Numbered from the stretch's first letter, positions 35,149 through 45,900 are shown. The stretch is 64,000 nt of DNA from Hallerella porci (GCF_003148885.1 NZ_QGHD01000002.1:109323-173322), one strand, 5' to 3'. The notes: generated from the sequence alone by a model not told the origin. Numbers and translations: made by a program.

Positions 35149-36447
35149 TTAATTCTTCGTTCCTATTTTTTTCACGGCAAATTCTTTCGCTTCTTCGGCG
35201 GTTTGGATTTTGCCTTGCAGTTGCAATTCAAATTCTTCTTTGATGATTTCGCCAAAAAGGCGGCCGGGTTTGAGACCCATTTGAATTAAATCGCTGCCGC
35301 GGAGAAGTGGCTCGGGCGCATTTTCGAAAACGCCGAGAGCGCGAGCGCGTTCTTCAAAAATTTGTGACGCTTCTTGCGATTTGACATCGCTTAAAAGCGG
35401 TGAAGATTGCAGATAAAGATGCGCGAGATTTAAGCCGCCGAGTTTGACGGAAGCGCGACGCAAAAATTCGGCGTTAAAATTTTCTTCGGGATTTTCGGCG
35501 CTAGAAATCATCTGCGGAATAAATGCAAAAAGAATCGGCGATTTCTTTAACAGTTGCACTTCATTTGTAATGCGCGAAAGGAATGCGGTCACCGCTTGAC
35601 CATTTTCTGCGCCCGAAAGTAATGCGGTAAACGCCAAAATTTCTTGTTGCATTAAATCCGAAAGCCGCGGCAATTTTTCTGAAATGCGATCCAATAATTC
35701 GCCGAGTTTTTCGTCGGAATTTTCAGAACCGAGCCCGCGAATTTCGGGAAAGAAACGTTCTAAATTCATTTCACGGAATGCTTTGAGCCCAAGACTCGGA
35801 CGTCCCGGTTTTAAAAGCCACTTTTTAAATTCTTCAAAAATGCGCTCCGAAGAAAGGTCGGCGAGTGAAAGCCCGCGGCAAAGTGCTGCGGTTTCGGGAG
35901 CAAGTGTAAGAGAAAATCGCGATGCAAATTGAACGCCCCGCAAAACCCGCAGAGAATCTTCGGCAAAGGCATCGGAAACATGGCGCAAAATTTTCTTTTC
36001 TAAATCTTCTTTGCCCGAATACGGATCCGAAAGTTCCAAATTCGGAAGCGAAAGTCCCATCGCATTCACCGTAAAATCGCGGCGACGCGCGGCTTCTTGA
36101 AAAGACAAATGCAAATGCGTTTGCACCAAAAATCCACGGTGGCCTTCGCCCACTTTGCTTTCGGTCCGCGGAAAAGAAAAATCGAGTTCGAGCCCGCGGG
36201 TCATTAAATGCACCACGCCGAAAGCTTTCCCGACTAAATTCGGTTTTCCAAAATCCCGCAAAATTTTTAGCAAAGTTTCTTGTTCAATGTCGTAAACTTC
36301 GACGTCGAAATCCCGAGAAGAACGCCCGAGAATGGCATCGCGCACAAATCCGCCGACGAGATAACAGCGACCGCCCGCAGCGCAAATCCGTTCTGCAATT
36401 TGCATGAGGCGTGCGGGAATATCTTTTTTAATTTGTTCAAAATTCAT
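35149..36447 (-). CDS. CCA-adding enzyme / poly(A) polymerase family
   Basis: A 432-residue class II nucleotidyltransferase. The head has GGFVRDAILGRSSRDFDVEVYD with the catalytic DxD pair (DFD). The neck has RRRDFTVNAMG, and the body contains the RNA-binding helices (EDSLRVLRGVQFASRFSL). It would add or repair the 3'-CCA of tRNA. The tRNA-Arg gene in this window lacks an encoded CCA, which fits a need for such an enzyme. It is the last of three genes, 11 bases after the lipoprotein. A poly(A) polymerase role cannot be excluded, but length and motifs favour CCA. Confidence 0.87.
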   Translation of the reverse strand: MNFEQIKKDIPARLMQIAERICAAGGRCYLVGGFVRDAILGRSSRDFDVEVYDIEQETLLKILRDFGKPNLVGKAFGVVHLMTRGLELDFSFPRTESKVGEGHRGFLVQTHLHLSFQEAARRRDFTVNAMGLSLPNLELSDPYSGKEDLEKKILRHVSDAFAEDSLRVLRGVQFASRFSLTLAPETAALCRGLSLADLSSERIFEEFKKWLLKPGRPSLGLKAFREMNLERFFPEIRGLGSENSDEKLGELLDRISEKLPRLSDLMQQEILAFTALLSGAENGQAVTAFLSRITNEVQLLKKSPILFAFIPQMISSAENPEENFNAEFLRRASVKLGGLNLAHLYLQSSPLLSDVKSQEASQIFEERARALGVFENAPEPLLRGSDLIQMGLKPGRLFGEIIKEEFELQLQGKIQTAEEAKEFAVKKIGTKN

Positions 36448-36458
36448 TCGGCAACCGG

Positions 36459-36839
36459 CTATTCTTCAACATTTTCTGCGGGAATTTTTTCGGTTTCCGT
36501 TGAATCATTTTGGAGAACGGGAGACGTCACCACAGAATCTTTCGCCGAATCTTTTGTAGCATTGATTTTTACCGAATCCGTTTTTGCGGAATCTTTTTTG
36601 GAATCCGCATACATTTCGTAAATGCTCTTTTTGAATTTATTCGTGAGCGAATCCGACTTTGCATATTCTTCTTGTTCCGCTTGGCATTGGCGCAATTCTT
36701 CGGCTGTCCACGCACGTTGATCGGGCGACATCGCCGTGTGATTTAGGCGATATTCAATTTCGGCGCAAACGGGTTTCTGACGCTGCGATGCGCAGCCCAC
36801 AAAAAATAATGCGATGAGAAGAACAGAAAAAATTTTCAT
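36459..36839 (-). CDS. Small lipoprotein
   Basis: A 126-residue lipoprotein with lipobox FVGC (Cys16). The C-terminal half is rich in Lys, Asp, Ser, Thr and Glu (KKDSAKTDSVK-type repeats). It starts 1 base after the propeller gene stop and ends 11 bases before the CCA-enzyme. It may be an accessory of the propeller protein. No family recognised. Confidence 0.72.
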   Translation of the reverse strand: MKIFSVLLIALFFVGCASQRQKPVCAEIEYRLNHTAMSPDQRAWTAEELRQCQAEQEEYAKSDSLTNKFKKSIYEMYADSKKDSAKTDSVKINATKDSAKDSVVTSPVLQNDSTETEKIPAENVEE

Positions 36840-36840
36840 G

Positions 36841-39036
36841 TTAATGAATTACCAGCAATTTTCCTTTTTTGGTTTTGCTGCCTTTTTTAATGAGATAATG
36901 ATAAACTCCCGGAGCGATGCGAACGCCGCGTTTATCTTCGCCATTCCAAACGAGACGACCGCCGTCAAGATCGTTCCCGGCGAATGAACGCACCAAATGC
37001 ATTCCCGAATTGTAAACCGAAATGACCGCGGACTCGGCGACATTTTCAAACGTAATCATTTGTCCTAAATCCAAACGCACAGGATTCGGATAAACTTTTA
37101 CCGCGGGGCCTTCGGATGTCATGAAACTTTCGGTTTCCCGCAAATCGGTGCGCGCATAACGGGTGAGGCCGTTGCGGTGCACAAACCAAACTTCGCCGCG
37201 TTTTCCATCGACGGTGACATCGTAAATGATATCGTTTAAAAGTCCATTCCGCGTCACGAATTTTGTCGCTTTCATCGTATCGGGACTTGTCGATTTTTTC
37301 TGAATTAAATAAGCGCCGCTGCCGATGGTTCCAATCCAAAGACGATCGTTTGCGTCAATTGCGAGAGAAGATAAACTGCCTTGTTCATACGAAGATGTGC
37401 GATGCGGAGCCTGCACCGAATCCATGCCCGCTTCCCAATAGGCAAAATCCGAATACGTAATTCCCCACAAGCGTCCCGACTTTTCTAATTCCAAATCGAG
37501 AAGCGCATAATGCCCCGGCGTCGGAATCGTTTCTTTCGAAAGAATTTCAATTTCGCCGCCATTTTTCGAAACCGGTTTTAAGGTGAACACATCTAAAGCG
37601 CCCAAACCTTCGACGCCTTCGGAACTTCCGGCGCCCGAGAAGAGCGTCCATTCGGTGCTATCGTCCGACCACGCCGCCCGTAAAGGCCCCGCAAAATTTC
37701 CGCTGCCGACTCCATTGGCGCAGCTCACATTTCCCGATTCATCGACGTAAGCGATGCCGTAGCCCGAACGTCCCCAATAATTCACAAGCCAGCCGATACT
37801 ATCCGGCGATGCGGTAACGCCTCCGGGCACAATGTAATTCGGCAAATATTTTTCGACGCAGCTAGCCGTTTTCTTATTCACATCTTCTTCTAAACCGCCG
37901 CCGTTGCTATTGTAAAGTCGCCAGCCGTAACCCCAAATGGCGGCCAATGTTTTTTTGTCCGCTAAAGACGCGACATTTTTGAGAAGTCGATTCGTCGGTT
38001 CGCTAACGCCGTAATAGGGCAAATCCATCGGCGACGGACTTGCGGTCCAATTTTCACCATCGCTCCAACCAAATTCGCCCCATTCCGAATAAACGGTAAC
38101 GCCGCCGTTTTCGTCCACATAAGGAATTACCGTGTAAGGATGCGTAAGCGGAAACTTGGACCATTCCGAAACATTTTCTAAATCACCGTCATAAATCCAC
38201 GCGGAATCTTTCCCGACGAGATACGCAACGCTTTCGTCTTCGACGATTTGCTGAATTTTAGAAGAATCTTTTTGCCAAAGTTGCGGGAATTTTTTGTTCG
38301 AAAGAGTATCGCCCAAGGCGACGAGAATTTTTTGTGTTTCGGTAAATTCTGCGGATAATTTTTTCCCCGAGAAATGCAGCCGACGAATGGCTGTTTTCGA
38401 AGTGTCGCTGCTTTCAAAAGTCGCCGCTAATTTCCAAGAAGACGGATCTGCGAGAAGCACATCTTGATTCATCGCGTCCCATTTCATCTTCCGCACATAA
38501 ACTTCGTTTCCGAGGGCGACAAAAAGAGAATCGCCGTGCACGAGAAGCGCCGACGGAGACTGCGATTTAAGAGAAACATTTCCAATCCGCGAAACCGTCA
38601 TCAAAGAACGTCCGCGCGTATAATCGTAAAATGCGATTTTATCTTGAAAGCCCAAAATAAGATTCGGGTCAGAAGCCGCAAAAAGTCCGGGAACTAAAAC
38701 GGAACCCGTCGAAACAAATGAACGATTTTGCACTTCGAATCGGCCATTTCCCGCATAGCGCGAAATAATTCCTTTAGAAGAAACCGCAAAAATTTCATGG
38801 CTTTCGGTTAGCGTAACGCCGTAAATTTCCGAAGATTCCAATCCATCTTCGGACGAATAAACCTCGGAACTGCCATTCGTATAAATAAAACGCACACCGC
38901 CATCGGTCGCCATGATAAGCGTCCGATTCGCGATAATCGCTTCGTAAAATTCAGTCGTTCGAGAAAAGGCATTCCACGGACTCACGGCGAATGCACTGGA
39001 CAAAAATAAAATCAAAAAGGAAATGCAAATTTTCAC
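36841..39036 (-). CDS. PorZ-like propeller protein with FlgD-type Ig tail
   Basis: A 731-residue protein. Signal peptide about 1-17; many repeats like TDGGVRFIYTNGSSEVYSSE and AIDANDRLWIGTIG are typical of two-component-regulator propeller blades, forming one or two beta-propellers. The C-terminus (about 640-731) is a FlgD-like Ig or sorting-type domain: YPNPVRLDLG, VISVYNSGMHLV, VWNGEDKRGVRIAPGVYHY. In type IX secretion organisms PorZ has this plan (propellers followed by a C-terminal domain) and is needed for surface attachment of cargo. It is therefore a candidate PorZ analogue, by inference. It is the first of three cotranscribed genes. Confidence 0.7.
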   Translation of the reverse strand: MKICISFLILFLSSAFAVSPWNAFSRTTEFYEAIIANRTLIMATDGGVRFIYTNGSSEVYSSEDGLESSEIYGVTLTESHEIFAVSSKGIISRYAGNGRFEVQNRSFVSTGSVLVPGLFAASDPNLILGFQDKIAFYDYTRGRSLMTVSRIGNVSLKSQSPSALLVHGDSLFVALGNEVYVRKMKWDAMNQDVLLADPSSWKLAATFESSDTSKTAIRRLHFSGKKLSAEFTETQKILVALGDTLSNKKFPQLWQKDSSKIQQIVEDESVAYLVGKDSAWIYDGDLENVSEWSKFPLTHPYTVIPYVDENGGVTVYSEWGEFGWSDGENWTASPSPMDLPYYGVSEPTNRLLKNVASLADKKTLAAIWGYGWRLYNSNGGGLEEDVNKKTASCVEKYLPNYIVPGGVTASPDSIGWLVNYWGRSGYGIAYVDESGNVSCANGVGSGNFAGPLRAAWSDDSTEWTLFSGAGSSEGVEGLGALDVFTLKPVSKNGGEIEILSKETIPTPGHYALLDLELEKSGRLWGITYSDFAYWEAGMDSVQAPHRTSSYEQGSLSSLAIDANDRLWIGTIGSGAYLIQKKSTSPDTMKATKFVTRNGLLNDIIYDVTVDGKRGEVWFVHRNGLTRYARTDLRETESFMTSEGPAVKVYPNPVRLDLGQMITFENVAESAVISVYNSGMHLVRSFAGNDLDGGRLVWNGEDKRGVRIAPGVYHYLIKKGSKTKKGKLLVIH

Positions 39037-39160
39037 ACATTAAAATTACCAAAATAATTGAGCCGAAAACAAAAACAAAAACCTAGACACACAAAAATTA
39101 AATTGGTTACGGTAAATCAGCCCATCTATTTGACTTTAAGATGAATTGCCGCAGTTATTC

Positions 39161-39682
39161 TCAGGACTTTTTGACCAAATTTTCCGTTTTTCGTCGAATC
39201 ATATCGACAGATAAAAGAAGTCTTTTGCTCACTGCGGCCCTCGTGCACCCCGAAATATCCGACAATTCTGCAATGGAAAAACCTTTGAGGTAATGCAATT
39301 CCACCAAAGTTCCATATTGTGGCGGAATTTTTTCCAGCAAGAAATTCAAGTGTTTCGCAGTTTGTTCCCGCTTCCGTTCGCGCTTGACCAACGAATGAAA
39401 ATAATGATAAAAATGTTTGCAGCCTTCTTCGGCTCGCATCAAACGGCGGAGTTCGTCATTGCATTCATTTTCTGCAACTCGCATTAACCAAGCCCACGGA
39501 TTTTCTAAAAGACAAACTTGATGAAAATGCGTATGCAAACGAATGTAAATATTTTGCATCACATCGTGTAGCAACTCTTTTTTTCGAATTTTACTAAAAC
39601 ACAATTTGTAAATTTGAAACTGATGTTTATTCCAAAGTCTAAGCACGTCGGTATTTTGAAGCGGTCTCTGAATATGGACCAT
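39161..39682 (-). CDS. ECF-like RNA polymerase sigma factor
   Basis: A 173-residue sigma-70 family factor of the short (ECF) type. Region 2 is about residues 15-80 (VMQNIYIRLHTHFHQ, ENPWAWLMRVAENECNDELRR); region 4 has a helix-turn-helix at 120-165 (LEKIPPQYGTLVELHYLKG, SIAELSDISGCTRAAVSKRL). No anti-sigma gene is next to it. The downstream propeller gene starts 124 bases away on the same strand, and dsbD is divergent. Either could be a target. The linker between regions 2 and 4 is Lys/Arg/His-rich. Confidence 0.85.
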   Translation of the reverse strand: MVHIQRPLQNTDVLRLWNKHQFQIYKLCFSKIRKKELLHDVMQNIYIRLHTHFHQVCLLENPWAWLMRVAENECNDELRRLMRAEEGCKHFYHYFHSLVKRERKREQTAKHLNFLLEKIPPQYGTLVELHYLKGFSIAELSDISGCTRAAVSKRLLLSVDMIRRKTENLVKKS

Positions 39683-39740
39683 GTTTGCTTCCCTTCCGTT
39701 TCGGTATCTACGACAAACGACTGGCGAAAAAATAATTTTC

Positions 39741-39749
39741 GGAAAGGAG
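39741..39749 (+). promoter_or_regulatory. Strong RBS that sets a TTG start for dsbD
   Basis: GGAAAGGAG lies 7 bases before TTG at 39757. No ATG occurs near it in frame, so the TTG start is well supported. Confidence 0.7.
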
Positions 39750-39756
39750 TGCTTTT

Positions 39757-41565
39757 TTGATTTCTCGCAAAAAAAATAATTTACATACTTCTTGGATACT
39801 CTTCATTTTCTGCTTCTTCGTTTGTGCCGAAGCGTCGGATTTTGAATCGATAAATCTCAACGGCATGACGCCTCCGCAGGTAGAAATTATTTATCCCGAA
39901 GAAAGCACTCACGCGGGTTCTATCGTTTCGGTGCAAATTACAATTCCCGAAGGTTGGCATGTCAACGCAAACATCACCGCCGATCAATTTTTAAAGCCTT
40001 CGACTTTGCAGATACAAGCCCGCGGCATTGAATTTGCCGAGCCGATTTGGCCTGCGCCCATCAAAGAATACAGCGAAGCGCTCGATTTTGAAAATTTGGT
40101 TTTCAAAGGAAAATTCTCCGTCGAAATTCCCATCGAAAAAATTTCTCCCGATTACGATACGAGCACGACGAATGTCGATTTTGGTTATCAAGCTTGCAGC
40201 AACATTTGCTTAGCGCCGCAGAGCGTTCACGCTTCTCTCGAAATCAAATCGCTTCAAAGCAAACTTTCCGAATCTGCCCCGTTAAAAAAAAACTCTGAAT
40301 CCGAAAATTCTTCCTCCGAAAATGCCGTAGCATTTTTGCTTGTGTTGGCTTTTCTCGGCGGGCTGATTTTGAATTTAATGCCCTGCGTTTTGCCAGTTCT
40401 CTTTTTAAAACTTTTCAGCTTGGTGAAAAATTCTGGAGAAACGCGTTCGCGGTTGTGGGCGCTCACCCTTGCGCTCGTCGCAGGAATTCTCGTTTCGTTC
40501 TGGACCCTAGCGGGAATCGTCGCCTTAATCAAAGCGGGCAGCGGAAACGCTGGCTGGGGATTTCAATTTCAAAATCCAGGATTTATCGCATTCATGGTCA
40601 TTCTCCTTTCGGCATTTGCGATGAATCTTTTCGGTGCATTTGAAATTTTCCTTCCGGGAAAAACTCTCACCCAAATGGATTCTGCTACAAAGAAAGAAGG
40701 ACTTGCCGGTGCATTTTTCAGCGGCGTTTTAATGGTGCTTTTGAGCACGCCGTGTTCTGCGCCATTTCTCGGGACTGCGATGGGATTTGCATTTTCGCAA
40801 AGCACGCCGATTCTCATTCTCTTTTTCACCGTGGCAGCGCTCGGACTTGCTTCGCCGTATTTAGCCGTCGCCATTTTTCCGAATGTACGAAAAATTTTTC
40901 CGAAGCCCGGAAATTGGATGGTGAAATTTCAAAAATTCCTCGGGCTCTTTTTACTCGGGACTGCGATTTGGCTCGTTTGGGTCGCCTTTAAAATGCTCGG
41001 CGGAACAGGCGCAATTATCCTCAGTCTTTTTGGAATTTGCTCGATGATTCTTTCGATTCTCTTCGGTAAATTCGCTCGGCCAGATAAACCGTTTCTCCGC
41101 GAACCGATTGCACTTTTGCTTATCGCTGCATTCTTTTTTGCTTCTTGGTTTGCCGCTGGGAAGCCCGCTGTCGATTCCGTCGTCGCCGAAAAATTGCGCG
41201 CTTCAGCAGAGAAAAATTTAGATGCCGATGGTTGGTACCGTTACTCGCCCGAAATATTCCAAGCATTAGCCGCCGAACAAAAACCGATTTTCATCGACGT
41301 CACCGCCGACTGGTGCCTCACTTGCAAAACCAATGAAGCCGTCGTTTTAAATAGTGATGAAGTGCAGAAAATTTTCGTCGAAACCAAAGCGATTCGCGTC
41401 CGCGCCGATTACACATTAGAATCGCCCGAAGTGACGCAACTTTTGCAAAAATTGCATCGCAGCGGCGTCCCCGCTTACGCAGTTTACAAACCGCAAACCG
41501 ATTCGTGGACCGTCCTCTCGGAAATTCTTTCGGCAGATGCCATTCGCGAGGCGCTTACGAAATAA
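39757..41565 (+). CDS. dsbD: Thiol:disulfide interchange protein DsbD
   Basis: A 602-residue inner-membrane electron carrier that passes reducing power from cytoplasmic thioredoxin to the periplasm. A signal segment (residues 11-25) leads to a periplasmic alpha domain with Cys147 and Cys151 (YQACSNICLAP). The membrane domain carries Cys210 (LMPCVLP) and Cys333 (STPCSAPF) in eight predicted helices, and a C-terminal thioredoxin domain has Cys520 and Cys523 (ADWCLTCK). All three cysteine pairs are present, so it should be fully functional. It starts at TTG. Confidence 0.93.
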   Translation: MISRKKNNLHTSWILFIFCFFVCAEASDFESINLNGMTPPQVEIIYPEESTHAGSIVSVQITIPEGWHVNANITADQFLKPSTLQIQARGIEFAEPIWPAPIKEYSEALDFENLVFKGKFSVEIPIEKISPDYDTSTTNVDFGYQACSNICLAPQSVHASLEIKSLQSKLSESAPLKKNSESENSSSENAVAFLLVLAFLGGLILNLMPCVLPVLFLKLFSLVKNSGETRSRLWALTLALVAGILVSFWTLAGIVALIKAGSGNAGWGFQFQNPGFIAFMVILLSAFAMNLFGAFEIFLPGKTLTQMDSATKKEGLAGAFFSGVLMVLLSTPCSAPFLGTAMGFAFSQSTPILILFFTVAALGLASPYLAVAIFPNVRKIFPKPGNWMVKFQKFLGLFLLGTAIWLVWVAFKMLGGTGAIILSLFGICSMILSILFGKFARPDKPFLREPIALLLIAAFFFASWFAAGKPAVDSVVAEKLRASAEKNLDADGWYRYSPEIFQALAAEQKPIFIDVTADWCLTCKTNEAVVLNSDEVQKIFVETKAIRVRADYTLESPEVTQLLQKLHRSGVPAYAVYKPQTDSWTVLSEILSADAIREALTK

Positions 41566-41599
41566 AATTTTTCGGTTTGGGTCAAATTAACATAGATTT

Positions 41600-42838
41600 A
41601 TGACTATGAAAGTCGCACTTCTTACCAACGAATTTCCTCCCGACATCTATGGCGGTGCCGGCATCCATGTTCAATTTCTTTCCCGCGAACTCCGCGCCCA
41701 TTGCGAAATCGAAGCCCGCGCATTCGGTTCGCAGAATGATTTTGAAAAGAATCTGCATGCGCTCGGTTTTGCGCCGAAGCTCGATTCCAAGCCGAAAGAC
41801 GCCCGCATGGGAAAAATTTTAAACCCGCTGGACATCAATTTGCAATGGATGAGCAGCCTCGAAGGCATCGACATTGTGCATTGTCACACTTGGTACAGTC
41901 ACTTTGGAGGCGTTCTCGCTAGCCGTTTATTTGAATGTCCGCTTGTGCTAACGACGCATTCGCTCGAACCGCATCGTCCGTGGAAAGCAGAACAGCTCGG
42001 CAATGGCGGTTACCAAATGAGTTCTTGGATTGAACGCACCGCTTACGAAGCTGCCGACGGCGTCATCGCTGTTTCGAATGAAATGAAGCGCGATGTGATG
42101 GAACTTTACAAAGTCCCCGCAGACCGCGTCCAAGTCATTTACAACGGAATCGATCCTGACTTTTACAAGCCGACTTTTGAGCCCGAAGTCTTGGACAAAT
42201 ACGGCATCGACAAAAATAAACCGTTTATTCTCTTCGTCGGGCGCATTACCCGCCAGAAAGGAATTTCGCAACTGATCAGCGCAATTCCGCATTTGAAAAA
42301 AGATGTGCAAGTTGTTCTCTGCGCTGGTGCCCCCGATACTCCGGAACTCGCCGCAGAATGCGAAGCAAAAATCAATGCGTTAAAGCAAACCCGCGACGGC
42401 ATTTTCTGGATTCAAGAAATGATGCAGCACAAAGAATTGCGCGTGCTTTACACCTACGCAACCGCTTTCGTCACGCCTTCGCTCTATGAACCGTTTGGCA
42501 TTATCAATTTGGAAGCGATGAGTTGCGGAACGCCAGTCGTCGGCAGCGCAGTCGGAGGCATCCCCGAAATCATCGTCGACGGGAAAACCGGATTCTTGGT
42601 TCCGCTCGAACCGACTTCGTCCACCAATTTTGAGCCGAAAAATCCGGACGAATTCCAGCACGCACTCGCCGACAAATTAAATGTTCTCTTGGACAATCCC
42701 GAGATGGCAAAGAAATTTGGCGAAGCGAGTCGTCAACGCGCAATTGACGTTTTCAGTTGGAAAAGCATCGCCAAGCAAACTTTCAATTTTTACGAATCCG
42801 TTATCGCTCGTTACAAAGCCGAAGGCGCTCGTAAATAA
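41600..42838 (+). CDS. Glycogen synthase, GT4 family (Corynebacterium type)
   Basis: A 412-residue GT4 glucosyltransferase. The start has LLTNEFPPDIYGGAGIHV with the GT-B glycine loop, the middle has ERTAYEAADGVIAVSN, and the EX7E motif is in YEPFGIINLEAMSCGTP. This pattern matches the GlgA of the corynebacterial group, some of which (GlgM) make maltose-1-phosphate. It is 412 residues, shorter than the GT5 GlgA. Fibrobacter stores glycogen, so a storage role fits. A start at the second Met (41606) is equally possible. It is followed by a hairpin terminator. Confidence 0.87.
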   Translation: MTMKVALLTNEFPPDIYGGAGIHVQFLSRELRAHCEIEARAFGSQNDFEKNLHALGFAPKLDSKPKDARMGKILNPLDINLQWMSSLEGIDIVHCHTWYSHFGGVLASRLFECPLVLTTHSLEPHRPWKAEQLGNGGYQMSSWIERTAYEAADGVIAVSNEMKRDVMELYKVPADRVQVIYNGIDPDFYKPTFEPEVLDKYGIDKNKPFILFVGRITRQKGISQLISAIPHLKKDVQVVLCAGAPDTPELAAECEAKINALKQTRDGIFWIQEMMQHKELRVLYTYATAFVTPSLYEPFGIINLEAMSCGTPVVGSAVGGIPEIIVDGKTGFLVPLEPTSSTNFEPKNPDEFQHALADKLNVLLDNPEMAKKFGEASRQRAIDVFSWKSIAKQTFNFYESVIARYKAEGARK

Positions 42839-42855
42839 TTTTCAAAATATCTGCG

Positions 42856-42886
42856 AAAAAGCCGCTGCATCCGCAGTGGCTTTTCT
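42856..42886 (+). terminator. Terminator after the glycogen synthase gene
   Basis: AAAAGCCGCTGC / GCAGTGGCTTTT forms a 12-bp stem with a G-T wobble and an ATCC loop, followed by CTTTTG. It may also serve the convergent sbcC gene. Confidence 0.7.
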
Positions 42887-42903
42887 TTTGCACCCCGTTT
42901 ATT

Positions 42904-45900
42904 TTAATTCACTCCCGGACCTTCAATGCGACTGTGACCGTTTCCAGTCGGGATAATTTCAAAGTGATTCGTGATTTCTTCTTGGACGCGGTTCACGTGC
43001 GAAATGACACCGATTAACTTTTCGTTGCTTTCGCCCAAATTCCGAAGCACTTCAATCGCACGCTGCAATTTGCGTTCGTCCAAAGAGCCGAAACCTTCGT
43101 CTAAGAAGAGCGTATCAATGCGGACACGCTGACTTGCAAGCGACGAAAGTCCAAGCGCAAGAGAAAGGCTCACGAGGAAAGTTTCTCCGCCCGAAAGATT
43201 TGCTGCAAAGCGACGCTCTCCACATTCCGAATCGTAAAGCAAAATGTTTAACGAATTGTTTTCGGTTTCAATCGTATAACGCGGATCTAAACTCTTCAAG
43301 TGTTTATTCGCCGCCTGCACCAAACGCGACAAAGTCAGCTGTTGCACATAAGCGACAAAAGTTTTTCCATCGGCGCTACCGATAAGCGAATTCATCGTAT
43401 TCCAAAGGAATGTCACCTCTTCTTGCTTCGCTTTCTTTTCTGACAAATCCCTAGACTTTTTCTTTTCGCTTTGGTTCACCGCAAATTTCTGCGATTTTTC
43501 AGTATAATTTTTATTCAAATCATCCAATTCTTTTTGCAGCACTTCAATTTTTGAAGTTGCGGTTTGAAGAGTCGTGTGACCTGTATCGCGAGAACGTAAT
43601 TCATTCAAATTCGTTTCTGCTTGATTCAACTGACCTTTTGCTGTCGCCAAATCCGCAGCCACTTTTTCATATTGCTGCACCATTTGCTGCTTTTCCAAAT
43701 CCGGAATTAACGCATGACGCAAATCTTCTTCCGACGCAAAACTGTGTTTGCGGAGTTGTGCTGCAAGATCCGTTTCGGCGTGCGATTTATCGCGTTCCGT
43801 CAAATTCAACTGTTCCACAATCGTCTGCAACTGCGCCTGCGCTGCGGCAAGTGCATTTTCAGCTTCAGTGGATTGCGTATTCGCTTGCGTCCGATTTTTC
43901 TCCGCCGTATCAATTTTCGTTTGATATTCTTTGCGATCTTCCGCCACATCCCGCGAACCAAAAAGCTTTCCGCGTTCTGCCGATTTATCTTGCAAAGCAT
44001 TTTTTAAGCCCAGCAAATCTTTGTTCAAAAGATCCAAATCTTGTTGCGCTTTTTCAATTTGTTCTTGCAATAATTTTTCTTGTTCGTCAAGAATTTGCAA
44101 CTGATTTTCATCGCTAGCAATTCTATCCTTGCAAGATTTCCAATTGGACGCCCACTTTTTAATCCGTTCCAAAACAACTTGCGGGCTATTCAAATCCGAC
44201 TCCGAAAAACCGTAAATTTTCAATTTTTCAAAAACGATATTCATCAATTCCGAAACGTCACCCGTTTTCGTTTGCACATCTTTTTCTGCATCTGCGACGA
44301 GATCTTTTGCACGTTTCAATTCGTAATCTGCCGTTTTCACGCTTTCTTGCGCTGCTTCAAAATCTTTCTGCAAATGATTCAAACGATTTGCGGTCGCAGA
44401 AATTTCAGTTGCCGAGGCAATCGCCCCTTCATGATTATCGTGATAAGTGCTGCCGCAGACTGGGCACGCTTCGCCTTCGTGCAAAGACGATTGAATTAAC
44501 GATGCAATTTTGTTGATATCTTTTGAAAGATTTTTTTCGCGTTCCGCAGCAATTTGAGTAAATTTGAGCTCTTGTTGCTTCAAATCTTTTTCCGCATTCA
44601 CGCAACGCGTTTTCATCTTCGCAAGCGAATCTTGTGATTTTCCCAAAGCAATTTTCGCATCGTCCAAACGATTTAACCGATCCGAAATAATCGATTGTTC
44701 GCTCTCCAATGTTGAATGCACCGAATTCGTTTTTTCATAATTGCGACAATCCGCTAATTTTTTTTCTAAAGTAGCGCGTTTCTCTTTATATGTTTCCCCA
44801 GTTTGGTACAAATTTTTGATGTCTTTTTCTTTTGAAGAAATCGCCGTTTTCTTTTCTTCAAAAGATGCTTTCAACTGGCGAATTTCCGCATCCAAAGACG
44901 AAACACTATCGCGAAGAGCATTCCGATTTTTATCTTCGCTGCGTAAATTTTCTTCTTCTTGAGTCCGCTTGTCTAAATCATTTTTTGCCGTTTCACAGGC
45001 TTGCTTTTTTTGCGGCATTTGCTCTTGCAATGCTTTTTTCTGCTTCATTTTTTCCGCAAAATCTTTCCGCAAATTTTCCACAACTTTTAACGGCGCGACT
45101 AGTGTCTGCGCTTCATCGCTCCGCTGAACGCGTCTCCGATCGCCGTCTAATTGGCGATTTTTTTCGCCTAAAAGCGCAGCCTCTTTCCGCAAATTTTGAC
45201 AATTCTTTTCGGCTTTTTCAATGTCTTCCAATGTCCGCTTGTATTCTTCATTTTTCTTTAATTCCGCAGACTTGGTTACCTTTGTTTTTTCCGCTTCGCC
45301 GAGCCACGCTTCCAAATCGCGCGCCTCGTTGTCAGGCATCAACTGAATGCCATTCAAATTTTCTTGGATGCTATCTAATTTTCCTTGTTCTTCTTTATTG
45401 CGAGCAAAAACCGCCTTCGAAATTTTCCGATAAATTTCTTGTCCCGAAAGTTTTTCAAGAATCGCCGCTTTTTCTTCGCGCTTACTTTTGAGGAAATTAT
45501 CAAAGCCGCCCTGCGGAAGCATTACCGCCCGCATAAATTGATCAAAATTTAAGCCGACAATTTCTTCAATTTTTTTCTGCACTTCTTTTGTTTTCGAAAC
45601 TTCATCGTGGGCAATGTATTCGCCATCTTTTTCAAACAACAATTTGACTTCCGGCGATTGCATTTTTCCGTCAGGTTTATTTCCTGCGCGATGCACTTTC
45701 CAAATCGCTTTGTAACGATTCCCCGCCGATTCAAATTCCACTTCCGAAAAGGATTCTCCCGTTCCAAGCGTCATCACGAGTTCGGGTCCATTATCCAACT
45801 TCGTCTTGTCCGCAACGCTGTCTTGGCGCGGTGTCTTTCCATAAAGCGCAAGAGAAATCGCATCCAAAATTGAAGTTTTTCCCGAGCCCGTCGGGCCCGC

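Noticed and set aside
35125..35289. A 54-codon forward frame with a perfect AAGGAG before ATG
   Set aside because: Most of it is antisense to the 3' end of the CCA-enzyme gene, and its start overlaps a terminator hairpin; the protein is Phe-rich with no pattern. The RBS match is probably chance.
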